Source: Neodiprion pinetum
Taxonomy: Eukaryota; Arthropoda; Insecta; Hymenoptera; Diprionidae
DNA: 64,000 nucleotides
Direction: 5' to 3'
Assembly: GCF_021155775.2 (NCBI RefSeq)
Contig: NC_060237.1
Location: 8,767,832 to 8,831,831 of the forward strand
The notes under the pieces are model-generated. The model was given only the letters and a program-made list of their open reading frames with translations. It searched no databases and was not told where the DNA came from. This document shows positions 37,516-50,482 of this stretch, in pieces; the first letter of the stretch is position 1, and the number at the start of each line of letters is the position of its first letter. The translations under genes and the position numbers were made by a program.

Positions 37516-40276
37516 ATCTTTATATGTGATATATACATATGTAATACGTATAATTCTGTGAGAGAATAATAAGCGGTTATGGCTTTCGAAAGGTCAACTT
37601 AAAGGTTCACCATAAAATAGCAAGCGATCGAGGATAGAGGTATGAATATATTATACTAATCCGGACAGTTTTCATATGCCAAACTGTTCGTTGTGAGAAA
37701 TCAATAGTGATCTGCTGTAATAATGCCAAATGTGCTGTATAAAAATGACCGAAACGTTCTGCGAGTCATGTATGTTCTGTATAGGGTATTTAAAGAAAGA
37801 AGTTGATTATTTATTTCAACGGAAACAAAGCGTTGCTTCGTATAATATGTTACAACGCCGTTTAAACGAAAGTTCAAACACTTGGCCCCTTCTGCTTTGC
37901 ATTGAATTACTAAAAATATGATGAAAATAATTTCACACATATGTTTACTGTTTTAGTATACAGAAACTTCAGGCAGTCTCATTAACAGTAATTAGTATGA
38001 TATATCGGATTTTTTCAAGGCTAAGCTTCTTACGAACAAGAAGATAACACTAACAGTTGTTTACAAAGATTTTGGCACAAAGATATATTACAACCATTTA
38101 ACCGTGTTTATTATTTTGCGTACACGTTTCGTGAATGTAGAATATTGCAGCACGTAGAAAGTCGACAAAACTTTCTCCATTAAAAAAAAAACAAAAAAAA
38201 AAAAAAAAAGCAGCAAAATGTTCTTCTTACCTCGCGATGTTATGAAGAAAAATAACTCCTCGAACGGCTAGTTGAAAAATAACTCACAATCCACAATAGA
38301 TAAGGCTTATTTCGTATTCTAGTTACTATTATCTGTTTCCAATCTATGAATTGGAAATAAAAGGGGACCACGGTGGAAAGAGAAGAAAACAAAAGGAAAA
38401 AAAGAAAAAAAAAACATAATCGTTACCGTCGACTATTAAGCTTCGGAATGAAATACCGAGTCGCGATAAACAGATTTTCAAAACATGCGAAACTGACAAT
38501 AAGTGATCCGAGTATTGAGAGTTGCGAAAAAAATGACGTAGGCAGAAACTTGTTTCTCGCACGGTTCGACGAATGTCATCGAATACAGAATCGCGTTGCT
38601 GTTTACGCGCAGTCGAATGGCAAAAATTTTTCATTCATAACCGCGAAGCGTCGCTTATTTCTTGCATCGCGAATTGAGACGTGCAGGCAGAAACATTTCA
38701 GCCAACTTTGCTATTTTGTACAAATTATAACAATTGTGATGCACGTTGTAGTACGTGGGTAATAATACTTCGTCAATCGGACAAGGATAAAATATTAGAA
38801 TACATTTGCTGGAAGTGCGAATACATTTTTTTTTAATTTGCAGTTCGAACCTTCTTGCGAGTTCAACAAACACTTCGCCAAATTGATGTCAAGTTTTCCC
38901 GTACAGGTATCAGCAGTGAAATTCTACGAAATTTCGTGAAAAATCTTTCGTGAAAAACCGATGCTGTTACGAATTCCTGTAAATATTGCTTCGCACGTTG
39001 GACCTCTTTATTTTCGACGGTAAAAATCTGAGAATCTCTCTGACTTCAGATACGTTTTTCTTTATAAAGAATTGTAGGTAAACATATTTACGTATAAAAA
39101 AAATTCCACCGAATGTTAATTAAATCGTTTGCGTGATTAAACTACGACATGTTGCTTGCTCGAGAGTTAGATTTATTGTTAGTTGAATCAATTAACAGTT
39201 CGTTGAACTCGATTGAAAAAAAAAAAAAAAAAATGGAGATCACGTCAGGGGAACACGGCAATTATTACGAAGAATGACTGTGAATGTTTCGCCGATTTTT
39301 CCGTGAAGAGTTTTGATTCAGAGATCACATCATTGCTGAGAGAAGTTATAGCAGTGTATAATTTTTAACTTGTCTCTAACCCAAATAATTGAGCAGTTTT
39401 ATTTTGTAAAAGAAAAAACTTTTTTGCGAATTGTTCATAAAAAAATCGACCAACTCTTTCTCTCGGTTCGGGCGAAAATCACGTTGTTCGTTGCAAAACA
39501 GATAATCATACTAAACCGGTGTAGTAAACTCGTCTACGTTACGTAAACGACGAGTCAGATTTTCTCTTCCGCAAATCCCTGAACCATTAAAGTTTATGCG
39601 ACATGCCTTTATCATCAGTGCCACAACGTGACTGTGTAACACGTAATAACAAACGTGACGTATCTTGTGGAAAATTCAAATAACCGTAACGTGACCGTAA
39701 CCGTAACCTTTCGGCGATCAGGGTCCGTTGCCCAATGATCAGGATAATCAGCTGCGTCGAGCGACGGTCGGAGATTAACCCGTATCGTTACGTATCGTTA
39801 TACGCATTGACGAATTATCGGAATCTCTAAATCAGCAGATGCTGCAGCGACCAGGGATAGAATTTTATCCGCAATTTCCACTCACGTGATACGTCCGTGA
39901 GGCGATCGTCACGATATCTAATCAATTGTAAATCAAGTAAACAAAACATAATCTCTAAACGTACAAGTGGTTACATCGCATTATGTATAACCGATGGAAA
40001 AACAGACGTACATGTACGTCCATAAATATGTATGTATTCGACGATAATTTATTCGCATAACGTTTGATCGATAAGCTGTTTTTCTCAAAAGTTTGCTTTG
40101 CAAAAACCTTCAGGAGAGAAGCAGACATTTGAACTGCAAATTTGAATAAACCAACACACGCACATTGCACACACGCGCTTCACCGTGTGTCGGACTTAAC
40201 GTGCGCGTGTTAAAGATAAGAATGAGAACGGGGAGCCGATTTTTTTAAACCCACCGAAAAGAGATTGCGGGACATA

Positions 40277-40286
40277 GTGACGTCAC
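40277..40286. promoter_or_regulatory. CRE-type palindrome GTGACGTCAC
   Basis: This full CREB/ATF half-site pair is followed by TTACGTCG at about 40293 and TGACGTCG at about 40352, so three CRE-like sites lie within 85 bases. No nearby gene is recognised, so a role as promoter or enhancer is open. Confidence 0.3.
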
Positions 40287-43200
40287 GAAGAGTTACGTCG
40301 CCGTACCTCGTAACCACGATACCTTATACGTGTGCCTTATATTGATCTGTGACGTCGGCGTTGCAACGAGAGTTTAGCCGTGCTTGACTTTTATTTTCAA
40401 TGATTTTCCTCCTATCTTGTTTTTGCAAATTTACAATTAAAAGGTGTTTCCGATAAGTTTAAAGCTTCGGTCATGAGGCGTCTGTGCACAATGTACATAA
40501 TGTATAATGCATGCCGCATGCCACATGCGTGGAGGCGAAAACAACATACACAGAGAATTGAAGTAAAATGTTGTTGTATAAATCAGACTTTGGTCTTGGA
40601 TTTGATTTATGACTGCACCGATCAACCCGACGTATTACATATAATGTAAGTGTGTGATAAACTTGCTTACCGGGATTCTTTGCTAATATACAACTCTGTA
40701 AGTCTTATGCTCCGAAGTTATCGAGCGATTGATTTATAATTTGGCGAACAAACACCCAGCTTATAGGCTGCTCTTCGATATTCAGACTCGACGGATAATT
40801 TCATCCGCGCCCACGGTTGTGATAATCAAACCTCCTACACGTCAGTCATTCGCATAGATCGCTATTTTTCTCCCATTGCAGGTCTGCGATACTCTCGTGA
40901 CATTTCACGTGGCAACTGTCTACCATACGTACCTTGATTATCAAAGCTGCGTGCCATTCGCGTGTTCGTCACACCATTGGAAATAATTTATGTAAAATTT
41001 ATTCACCTTTCGTTCTCGCGTCGTTTTTCGAGTATCTTTTTTTAATCACCTTTACGACAGTTAAATCGTAAGCATGTATTGTTCCGTCTCGTTTTATCGG
41101 AAAATCAACATCTTCGTGAATCGATTTGTAACCACTAATAGCAAAATGTTTAATATTACGTATACACCTACATTTTCGTTACAGTGCAATTCGTTGTTTA
41201 TAATAACCTCCATCCGCCGGCCTGCCACTTTCATTTTGCTCAATAATATCAATTTTTACCAAGTCGTTAGACACGTATACTGTATAATAATAGATTTCAG
41301 TGAGTTACATTTGATCGCAGAGATGAGACGGAGCGAGGAAAAAGTTTATGCTCGTTAACACCGAATCATTCAGAGGCTTCGACAAAGCAAAACCAATGAT
41401 TCCTAACAATACAGGTATACACAAAACCTATAACGGAAATAAAGGCGAAGCAAAACGTGAGCCTTGCAGACAATTGCGGTATGATGTAACGAATACCAAT
41501 GAAGCGAGATGGATAGGATCGTCGTCGACTTTTCGATCGAGGAGAGGGGAAAAAGTAAGATTTCCGGTCAGTTATGTACCACAGAAATTTGTTATTACCG
41601 CGTGGAGAAATCCGAGTTATAAACAACGAGGATGATTAGGAGAGATTTTAGACAAAATCCCGTATCCTTCTTCCGTTTATTATACTTTCTCCCAATCGGG
41701 AGTCAATTAGGGTGCGCACACACCTAGCCTCTCATGACACGTATGCGAGCGTAAATTACGATCAAAGAAAGACGTTAAGAAATAAATTGCGGACGTTACT
41801 TGGAAGCTTTTTAGGAAACGATGTAACTTCGACGCAGCTCTGAGAATGAGCCGCGTATTGTTTATACACTCGATAAAAAATGTAAATGTTACGGTTTCAA
41901 GTCAATGCTACGACGAATGCGACGCGCACGGGCATCGTCGATATCCTCCAACCAATCTGAGTAAACATATTGATCTGAATACCAATATTTTCAACGAAAA
42001 CGGTAAGGTTTTAAGCAAAACAAGGTCATAGGCCAAATTCTTTCACTGTCAGATTACATACGCACACGTGTGTATACAACGAGACAAATTTTTTACGCGC
42101 AACATATTAACGCTGGCGTTAAATGATAACGATTAATAACTGTGTGCTTAGCTGTAACATGAGATGTTAGCTTAGCTCTCAGAAAAATTACGCACTTCGT
42201 CGTAACCAGTAAGGTTTTGACTTTATAAGAAACACTGGAATTCCACTTTAATCGTATTACCGCGATTGAAAATCTACCCCAGTCAAAAACGGTTTCATCC
42301 CCGACTCAATCATAATGTTCGCTTTTTTTTTTTTTTACCTGAAAAGCGAGACGAAAGTGGCATATTATTCCCTCCTTTACTTTTTTCCCTCATCCGTGGG
42401 ACAAAAGTAGTACTTTTCTCCCGCATTTGGGAGAAATATGACGTCGTAATTCCCGCAAATTGATTTTTCAATTTTTCTGTTTCTCTCCCTTTCTTTGCTA
42501 TTTTAAACAACATCTCGCTGTATTATTATAAACTTTCAATAACATTATAGTTCTCAGACTGCTAAATTACACTTACACACAAAAAGAAAACACTTTCATG
42601 TCAATAATGTGGCCAGAATTGAATCGGAAATAAAGTCCTGCATGTAACGCAGGAATAAAAGTCAACTTTATTCCCTCGTTACATAACGTACCATTATTCA
42701 TATACAGTCGCGTCGTCCCTGATACCGTTACGAGAATAAGATACTGACGAAGATTCGTACTCTTACTTCGCAAGGTCTGAGGAATCGGAGAATCACCAAG
42801 AACAGATCGAGCAAAAGAGATTATACCAATAGGTATAGAAATGTAAAAAATATTACACGTGTGAGAAATAAGTGGTTGTGATTATGACGCTTGTTTTCGG
42901 CGATATCGCGACCCCGTTTTGGATAATTTCACATATATTCTGCATTTATTCTGGCCGCGGGAGGAGAGTAGGAGTCCGATTGAATTATTCATTCGTCGGC
43001 ATAAATCAGCATTGAGCGCCGATCGAAAAACGAGGTGTAAACCGGTTCAAAACGGCCAACTGCAGCCGTACCGGTTCAGCGATATAGTTATGTACGTACA
43101 ATAGACCGCAATCACAACCGCATATGTTGTGACGTAGTCGCCTATTTACACACGTCACGTGCACGCACGCGTTGAGTTTCACAACCGAGACGACGATTTT

Positions 43201-45731
43201 CCTAATTAGGGAAGCCGCGTTTCTGCACTCGAACTACTATTTATCATAAGTGGTATTTATCACACTCCGTCACGGCGGCATCAGGAAATTAATCAATATC
43301 GTTTCACGCACGAGGAACAGGTAAAACCTGATGTCTATTCATAGCGTTAATCTTTACGTGGTTATGTACGACCTGCGACGATGATACGTCGAAGATGATC
43401 GTTCCCTCGAGAATTCGATCGATATTCGCATTGAGCTTAAACAAAGCTTTCCCGCAAGCGTCATTCGTTCGATCATTTTTCGTCGAGCTGATTGCTATAA
43501 AAACGGAGTTTTAATATTTTATTGAAAATTTTATCGCGGTATAGTATAACTAAAGACTCGCATGTGCGGATGATTTTCAAACTCGTTTTAATATCAGTAA
43601 TTACGTTAACAAAGGACATTGAACTTTCGCAGGTTGTTTCGTATTGATTTCCCGACAATTCGATTACGGTGAAACGTCCTTTTTGACTGTCCGAGGTAAA
43701 TTTATCGCTCTAATTTTCAGCGGTAGGATCTTTTTCGTAGCAGACAGACTGCCGATAGCGATAACAGCTGAGTGAGTGCAAGTTATCGCCAAGTGTCGCC
43801 TCTTTGAGCCGTGCAACGTACGGTGGAAATTGAAAAACTTTTATCGGTTATTTTTCACCGTCCACAAAAGCGATCGAGATTAAACATATTCGATCGCATA
43901 AGCTTGACCTAAATAATTAAATTGTAGAAGACGTTTTTAGCCTCGATAAATTTATCGAATGTATGTTATCCGTCGTGTGAAATTTGTTTTCCAAGCATTC
44001 GTGCGAAGATGGATTTGCCAGCTGCGAACTCTTAACTCAACGAGAAAATGAGTTTTCAAAACGCCTTGCTAATAAACATCACGTGAACTTCGAAAAAATT
44101 TGTTTTCAAATAATATTGACATAGTCTTCAACGGCCGAAAATACGAATTTTCAAACACCGAACTGCCGTCTATCCGATCTTCGTTTTTATTTCCAGCATA
44201 TTTTTTATTATCCATTTTCTTTGGTACGAAAAACATTTTCTGCCCTGCGGTTAACCGGCTGCACAGATTTTGGCACAGGGTGAAAAATGACTGACGATCA
44301 GTTAATGCCGGTTTATTTACGGAATGGTGATAGTTTGGAAGATAAAAAGTGTATACTAACAAATCGCAACATCGAAGCAGAACACGACTTCGCCCGTCCA
44401 TCAAAAAGCCCAAGTTCAATTCGCACTTACAAAATTGGCCGACAGTTTTCGGTAACTTTGACAGGCCACCGAAGCTGCAGATGATCAACTTAAGCCGTAA
44501 ACCGCAAACCTCATTGAGTTTCTCTTATTGCATGGAATTAAAAGCTAGATAAACATCGATGGAGAAGCCAATGAACGACTTAATTCCTCGAAGCTGATAG
44601 ATGTAAAAGGTATACGGGTTCATTCCGGTTGCGCAACGTTAACCGATGGCCAACGGATCATCATAGCGAACATAAATGAAATCCAAGCGAAGAAACCTGG
44701 TCTACAAATGCAGTGTGAAAAGTGCGCGGAAGGCACTTCCAGATACAAATTATTCGTCATTATTGAAATTGGACATGTGGTGTGCGAAGAGAAACGTACC
44801 TACTTACGACTTCTACCTTCATAAATAAATAAAATAATAAAAATAATAAAAATAATAAATAAAATAAAATACAAGTCACCTGCTCCCCGGAACTCGTAGA
44901 TCTGGTCTCTGCAACTTTTTACCTACTCTCTAACCGCGATTATGCAAAAGGCTGCCTCGTAGATGATCGTGTGGTACATAATGCATCAAATACACGAATC
45001 AACTTCAATCCTGACGGAGTGAGATATCTGGAGGCCTGAGAGGATGGACGTTGCACTTTTTCTCTATCCTCGTGGGAAGAAAAGAAAAATTTCTTCTAAC
45101 CTAACAATAAGAGTTACTTGTTTCAAGACAAAGGAATTTCAATTCCACGGTTTTACATTCGGGAAAAAAGCAAAAATTACTTTGTAGAACTTTTCACTTT
45201 CAATATTACATTATACGGTTTTCCTTCTTACCGGAGAGTGCATTTCTCGAAATCCTGACATCCTGTTGCAACAAACAATATGATAAACTTTATTTTTTAC
45301 CTTCAACTAATTAATTGCTAAAGATTGACGTTCGTCGTGTCTGCAGTATGAGATCAGATATCTATTCACAATTTTTCACTATTCTATTTCACTTTCAGAA
45401 GTTCGACGTTCGGATGAAGAACACTTAAAGATACAGTTGAGACGCGCTAAGATACAATGTTCAAATAAGTAATATTTTTTCTTCCTACCTCGTATATTTT
45501 TCACGACTGAACAAATATCAGGCGCTGTTTATAAAGCAGTGTCATTTTATTACTTAAAATAACGTCATGGGTTATTGTTTGTTGAAAACTTTTTACAATT
45601 TGCATTTGTAATATTCTTTGAAGTCTGAAAAGTTTCAAAATTTTTAGTTCGATCTTCTGTTTTTCTTTCAATTATTTAATTTATTCTCTGTTATTAATTT
45701 TCAAACAGTTCTTTCCTTCTCTGTTACTGCG

Positions 45732-46453
45732 TTAAGTTTCTCCGCTCGCATCTCTTTTAATATGCTCCAAAACCTCTTGACCAGTTGTAGCTACTACGTT
45801 TCCTACATCGTCTTCAACATTATTTGCTGCAACTTCACACATCTGCTGATCTTCGAGAATGTTTCCTCTTAATGCGTTAAATATTGACACTGCATACAGT
45901 GCGTTCATACTTGGTACACACGTAAATGTACGTATTTTTCGACGAATGATTATTGGCAAGTAGTCGTGGCAGTATATACTCTAAAAAATTATTACTGCTG
46001 GGAACTTGCCGTTTATTAAGCTCACTCTCTCTGGTCAAAAAAGAATCTGTCACAAATTCTTACGGTAGTTTATCACCGGATACAGCATTAATGTCACTTG
46101 GTAGTGTTTCGTTCGATTGAATAACATGTCCTCCAAATTTCACGTATCGCGACAAAAGCATTGAGCTTTGTTACCCGGTGAGTTTATCCGATCCTCTGAA
46201 TCTGCCAGTTCAATGTAATCAAGTAATTTCTGTAGAACGTCGGAGCTGAAGGTTTCTGCAAACTTACTGAATTGAAGGGCTTCGTTTGGATTATCGTAAC
46301 TTTCGGTATCTGACTTGGTCTCACTTCCTCCTCGTCCGCTGTTATAATTTCGCGAGTTGCATCAGAAAATGCGGGAAACCTATATTTATTCGAGAGTCGT
46401 GAAACGTGCGGTTTCTTGTTACGCTTTGCTGTCAAATTTACAGACCATTTCAT
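45732..46453 (-). pseudogene. Broken minus-strand reading frame, probable pseudogene of an unidentified protein
   Basis: Four protein-like segments follow one another in different frames with no convincing introns: from the ATG at 46453 (KWSVNLTAKRNKKPHVSRLS), then an acidic stretch in a second frame (SETKSDTESYDNPNEALQF ... LLDYIELADSEDR, stop at 46142-46140), then a third frame (YVKFGGHVIQSNETLPSDIN) crossing an in-frame TAA at 46062-46060 into NNFLEYILPRLL (stop 45879-45877), then a fourth (LRGNILEDQQMCEVAANNVE) ending at 45732. That is three frameshifts and one stop in about 720 bases. No family is recognised; a decayed retrocopy or transposon gene are both possible. The alternative, chance open frames in AT-rich DNA, is not excluded. 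Splice-like GTAAGT and GTAAGA words occur at two of the breaks, but they would imply introns of 33-38 bases, shorter than usual. Confidence 0.4.
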
Positions 46454-49400
46454 TGTGACGGGACGTAATGTCGGTCTTGGTCGTCCGTTTGTTTTTTATT
46501 TTGCTACATTCAAAAGATAATCAACCAAGGCGTATTCATCATTCGTCACCGCTTATTCAATTATATCGGCACAGATGTTTTTCAGATTACAAAACTCACG
46601 ATAGTTTCGCTGTAATCATCGTTTCAGGTGACGTTAGCAAAACAACGACTTGCCTCAACGAACCACGTCATCGTATTTATTTTTTAATTTTTCACGTTCG
46701 CTCATTACCAGGAACAGCGAAAATTGCCCAACTGTCCCTTGACGTCATGGATCAATTGAAAAGTGAAACATACGCGTCCGAAACTGCCGTTTTAGACCTT
46801 GGTAGAATGACGTGTGTAGCGTAGGACCGTCTTACACGTCTGTCGAAAACGATTTAACACTTTCTGTGAACACACAAACGTCTTAGTTCACGAGATGCGT
46901 ATACAGGTATAACACTCGGCTCAAGGATTTCTTTGATGGAAGCTAGCCAACTATATCAAGAGTCTAGATTCGTCTTTGAGAAAAAAGATTGTACGTTATA
47001 CCTGGCGTGGCGGTCTAGAGGTGAAAATCTCCTTGCACTCCTGCATCGTGGCCCGCATGCAAATTAAGTTGGCACGTGAACTTTGTTTAGGTGCTTTCGT
47101 ACCTATTTGGCGATACAAGATTCCTAGAGGAGTAGAGTGTTCAATGTTTAATCAGGCTTGCCAGACGTGTCACGTTTGGTTGCTAAGCGGTAAATTCTTC
47201 TTTCTATATATAATGTGCTGAATATGGTAGGGTTTTTTTTTTTTTTTTTTTTTTCTTCCCTCTCAAATATAGAAACGTGTTTATAGGTCTGGAATCGCCT
47301 GCGACCTGCAGACATTTTCGTTGGAAATCATTATTATACAATATCAATCTTTTTAGCCAAGGATACTCGAGCGATTGATTCGACATTTTAAAAAACCGGT
47401 TTACCTAGTCACGACTCGCTACTGGATCATTTTTTGCATGGAAACAGGGTAGACCCAACAAAGTTTTCATCGCGTAATTTATTAACGGGTGAATTCTGTT
47501 CGGATAAGACACACAACGTTGCGTAAAGAGATAGATTTCTTTTTCTTCACGGAATACGATCGAGCATTCGGGAATCCTGTTAGATAAAGCAAAATAGTGT
47601 ATGGTAATTTAATAAGTCATTTCGCCAACAGGCGGCAAGTTTCTGAAAAGTGTAGATAAATAACAAATGAAACGAGTCCCGGCATAGAAATCAAGAATTG
47701 AAAATAGTGGCTTGAATTGAAAAAAATCATTCTCCAGTGATAGGAGAGAAAAACGTGCGGCAAAGTGTTGTCAGAATTTTCAAAGTTATGGAAAACTTTC
47801 AAAGTAAGTGTATCTCTTTGGGTGACATTCAGACTGCAGACTTGTAACCGGAGTCTAAAAAAAAATCAGTGACGAAAGAAGTCAAGTTGCATAGGAAAAT
47901 CTGACGCTTAGCTCTTCAAGCTTATTATAATCAGCTTTGATTGTCAGTCACGTTATGATTGACGAGTCGAGTAGCGTGCTTATAAAGTAAGGAAAAACTC
48001 GAAGATTTTTGCTGAATTGAAACAGCCGATCTTTACTTTCCAGCGATGAAATTTTCAACTTTTCATACCCCTCCGAATCTCGGTTATAATTCGGACCGGC
48101 ATGGAAACGCATTTGTGCGTGAGACAGGAGAAAATAGAATTTCATACGTTACGATAAGTAACTCGGATCGTAAATTGCGTCGCTGTTACTTCGTACCAAG
48201 TTACCTGCTCGCTCTGCGGATCTTGCATCAGGTTGAAGAGGGTATATTTTTAGCGAAGAGACACGCGAACGAACGTTCGAAATAGAACGGGCAGAGAAAA
48301 GTTCCGGTGACGTCTTGAAATTGGGAAACAGTATAAGTATATATACCGAATTAGCAACGAATCGGTACATCGTAAAGAGAGACGGAACGAACACGCCGAT
48401 CATAAATCTTCGCAAGCGATCGAGGCTAGAGATACCCGATTGGCTTTGGACTTCGAACTTTGAAGTATCGTTCCCGCCACTTACCGATACGTACTCGAAA
48501 AGCTCTGAACTTTCGACCAGGGTATAGTATGCCTAGTTACTATCAAACCAACGTTTTGATAGAAGGAAAAAAACAAAAAAAAACGCAAAGGCGTTAATTA
48601 GTATCTGCATGTGCGCGATACAGAACTGTTAACTTCGCGGGGAAAGAACCTTGCACAGAATTATGAATCACGTTAGGACTTTCACGCGAATCGAATTCAT
48701 CGACGTCATTCGTAAATAATTTAGGATATTACGGGAAAATACTCAGATAGTTCTGTATACGTAAGATCCTAATTAGTCACTTTACTTTGCGATGACCTGC
48801 GGTATCGGAGTAATGTAATATTTTATGCAATCAGGTAGCTGGAAGTGAGATGAGGAAATGAAGAATCACCAGTAAAGACAAGTTGGAGGCTACAGTTATG
48901 GAAATCGTGGAGAAACTGAGAAGAAAAATCACCGGGTTTCGTATTTGTAATACCAGTTATGCCGGGATACTCGCAATGACGAAACGCGACAACTTCAGAC
49001 TCGCGTTCTCGACATTCTCTGCATGTCGATAAACCTTACTAAATAATCTAAATACCATTTTACACACAGCGAAGACGGATTCCTTCGACGCACGTGGTTA
49101 CAAGCGAGCTACTATTTCCATCCTGCTGTAGTAAATACCGCGTTTTGCGGAAAACGCGAAGATAAGGAAGACCGTATTCGCGTTACAGCGAAGACCAACG
49201 ACGATACGAAGACGAACGACGTGTCAAGCTCGATCCTTATCTGGGCAGAATCCGAATTTGGTCGAAAATTCACTTGGTAATTTAATAGAATTGATCGGTG
49301 GCTTCCGAAAACTCTTCAACGCTTCGGTTATAATGTCTAGGCGATGAGGAGTCACACCGTGATTAAGGTTTACACTTAATTTCGATTATGGTGTAAGGTA

Positions 49401-50470
49401 TTTACTGACTCGTTGTGCCAACCTCGTTGCTCAACGCGACTGCAATACTGATTGTGAGACCATGTTGCAACTTGCCATAGATTACGGCAACGAATGAATA
49501 AACTATTTCGAAAAACCGATAGCGACCGGATTCTATCTGGACAAATGCGAAATCACCTCACGTCCGTAAGGATAAGTAAAAAATTTGTCCTAGTATTCAA
49601 AGACACGTCAGACCTCGATATTTCATGTTTGACGGTTTGCCTAACTTAAAACTGGCTTTAATTGATTTGCGATTCGCGTATCCAAAATGTTTCAGCACAA
49701 GTTCGAATCGTACCCAAGTCTACCAATCAGGTTTGCTACGCGTAAAATTTTTCTGCTCCATCATGAGAAGGGAAAATACTTAGTTGAAGAACGATTTTTC
49801 GGCAAAGAGATTCTTGAAAATAACGAATAAATCAACCGTTTGCGACAGTCAAAATTAGACCTTCATCGTCTGAACTCGAAACCTTGCTACTATCCATTAG
49901 TCATTTTCCTGAAAAATAGTCCTTCGTTCATTCGCACACAGGCAATTTCTATCGTCAGTTGCTACTGAAAACTGAGTTTCGAATTAGTCCAACCTTCCTC
50001 GTCGCGTAACGTATAACTGTGTATGAATTTTCTCGATTTCTAAAAATAATTTTACTGTTAGTGGAACGACCGCACTGTTATACTGAAAGTGTACCGAGAA
50101 ATTATCGTGTGCAATTGAGTTGTCAGAGAGTATAATTTTTTACGTACAAGGCGTTCGAATCGCGGTGTTGATGCGAGCGGAAGCTCGACGGACACGGAAA
50201 TTTGCGGCAAGTCACGATAACGCCAGACAACACAGACTTGTAGTGACGAACTCGAGAGCGTGGGTGTTGCAATTCGAAAGGTTTGGGAAAGCCCGTTGCA
50301 CATTTCTTCTTCCCGGATTTCGATTCATCCGTTAATTAATTCATTCATCATTCATCCGAACGTTGCGATTCCTATGCTAATCGTAATTTCTTAGAATTTC
50401 CTGGACCATTTTCTCCGGGACTAACCGACCTGGTACCGAACGTCGGGTCTATTCATCTGGCGTTTATTTT

Positions 50471-50482
50471 ATTGACGTCAAT
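50471..50482. promoter_or_regulatory. Palindromic CRE ATTGACGTCAAT
   Basis: This is a perfect 12-base palindrome around the CREB/ATF core. It may be a site for a bZIP dimer; no gene is recognised nearby, and one such site per tens of kilobases can occur by chance. Confidence 0.25.

Larger units (their letters stand above)
36584..45731. other. Intergenic region without a supported gene
   Basis: Apart from the listed repeats I see only A/T homopolymers (38178-38209, 39217-39233), a short ACCGTA-type repeat (39681-39708), a CRE-type palindrome (40277-40286), a 39-base imperfect palindrome (42644-42682) and an AAT/AAAT low-complexity tract (44820-44870). No reading frame has splice or family support. 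Confidence 0.4.

Noticed and set aside
46468..46824. A 118-codon plus-strand frame beside the probable pseudogene
   Set aside because: It is within chance length, has no recognised motif and includes intron-like pyrimidine-rich sequence.
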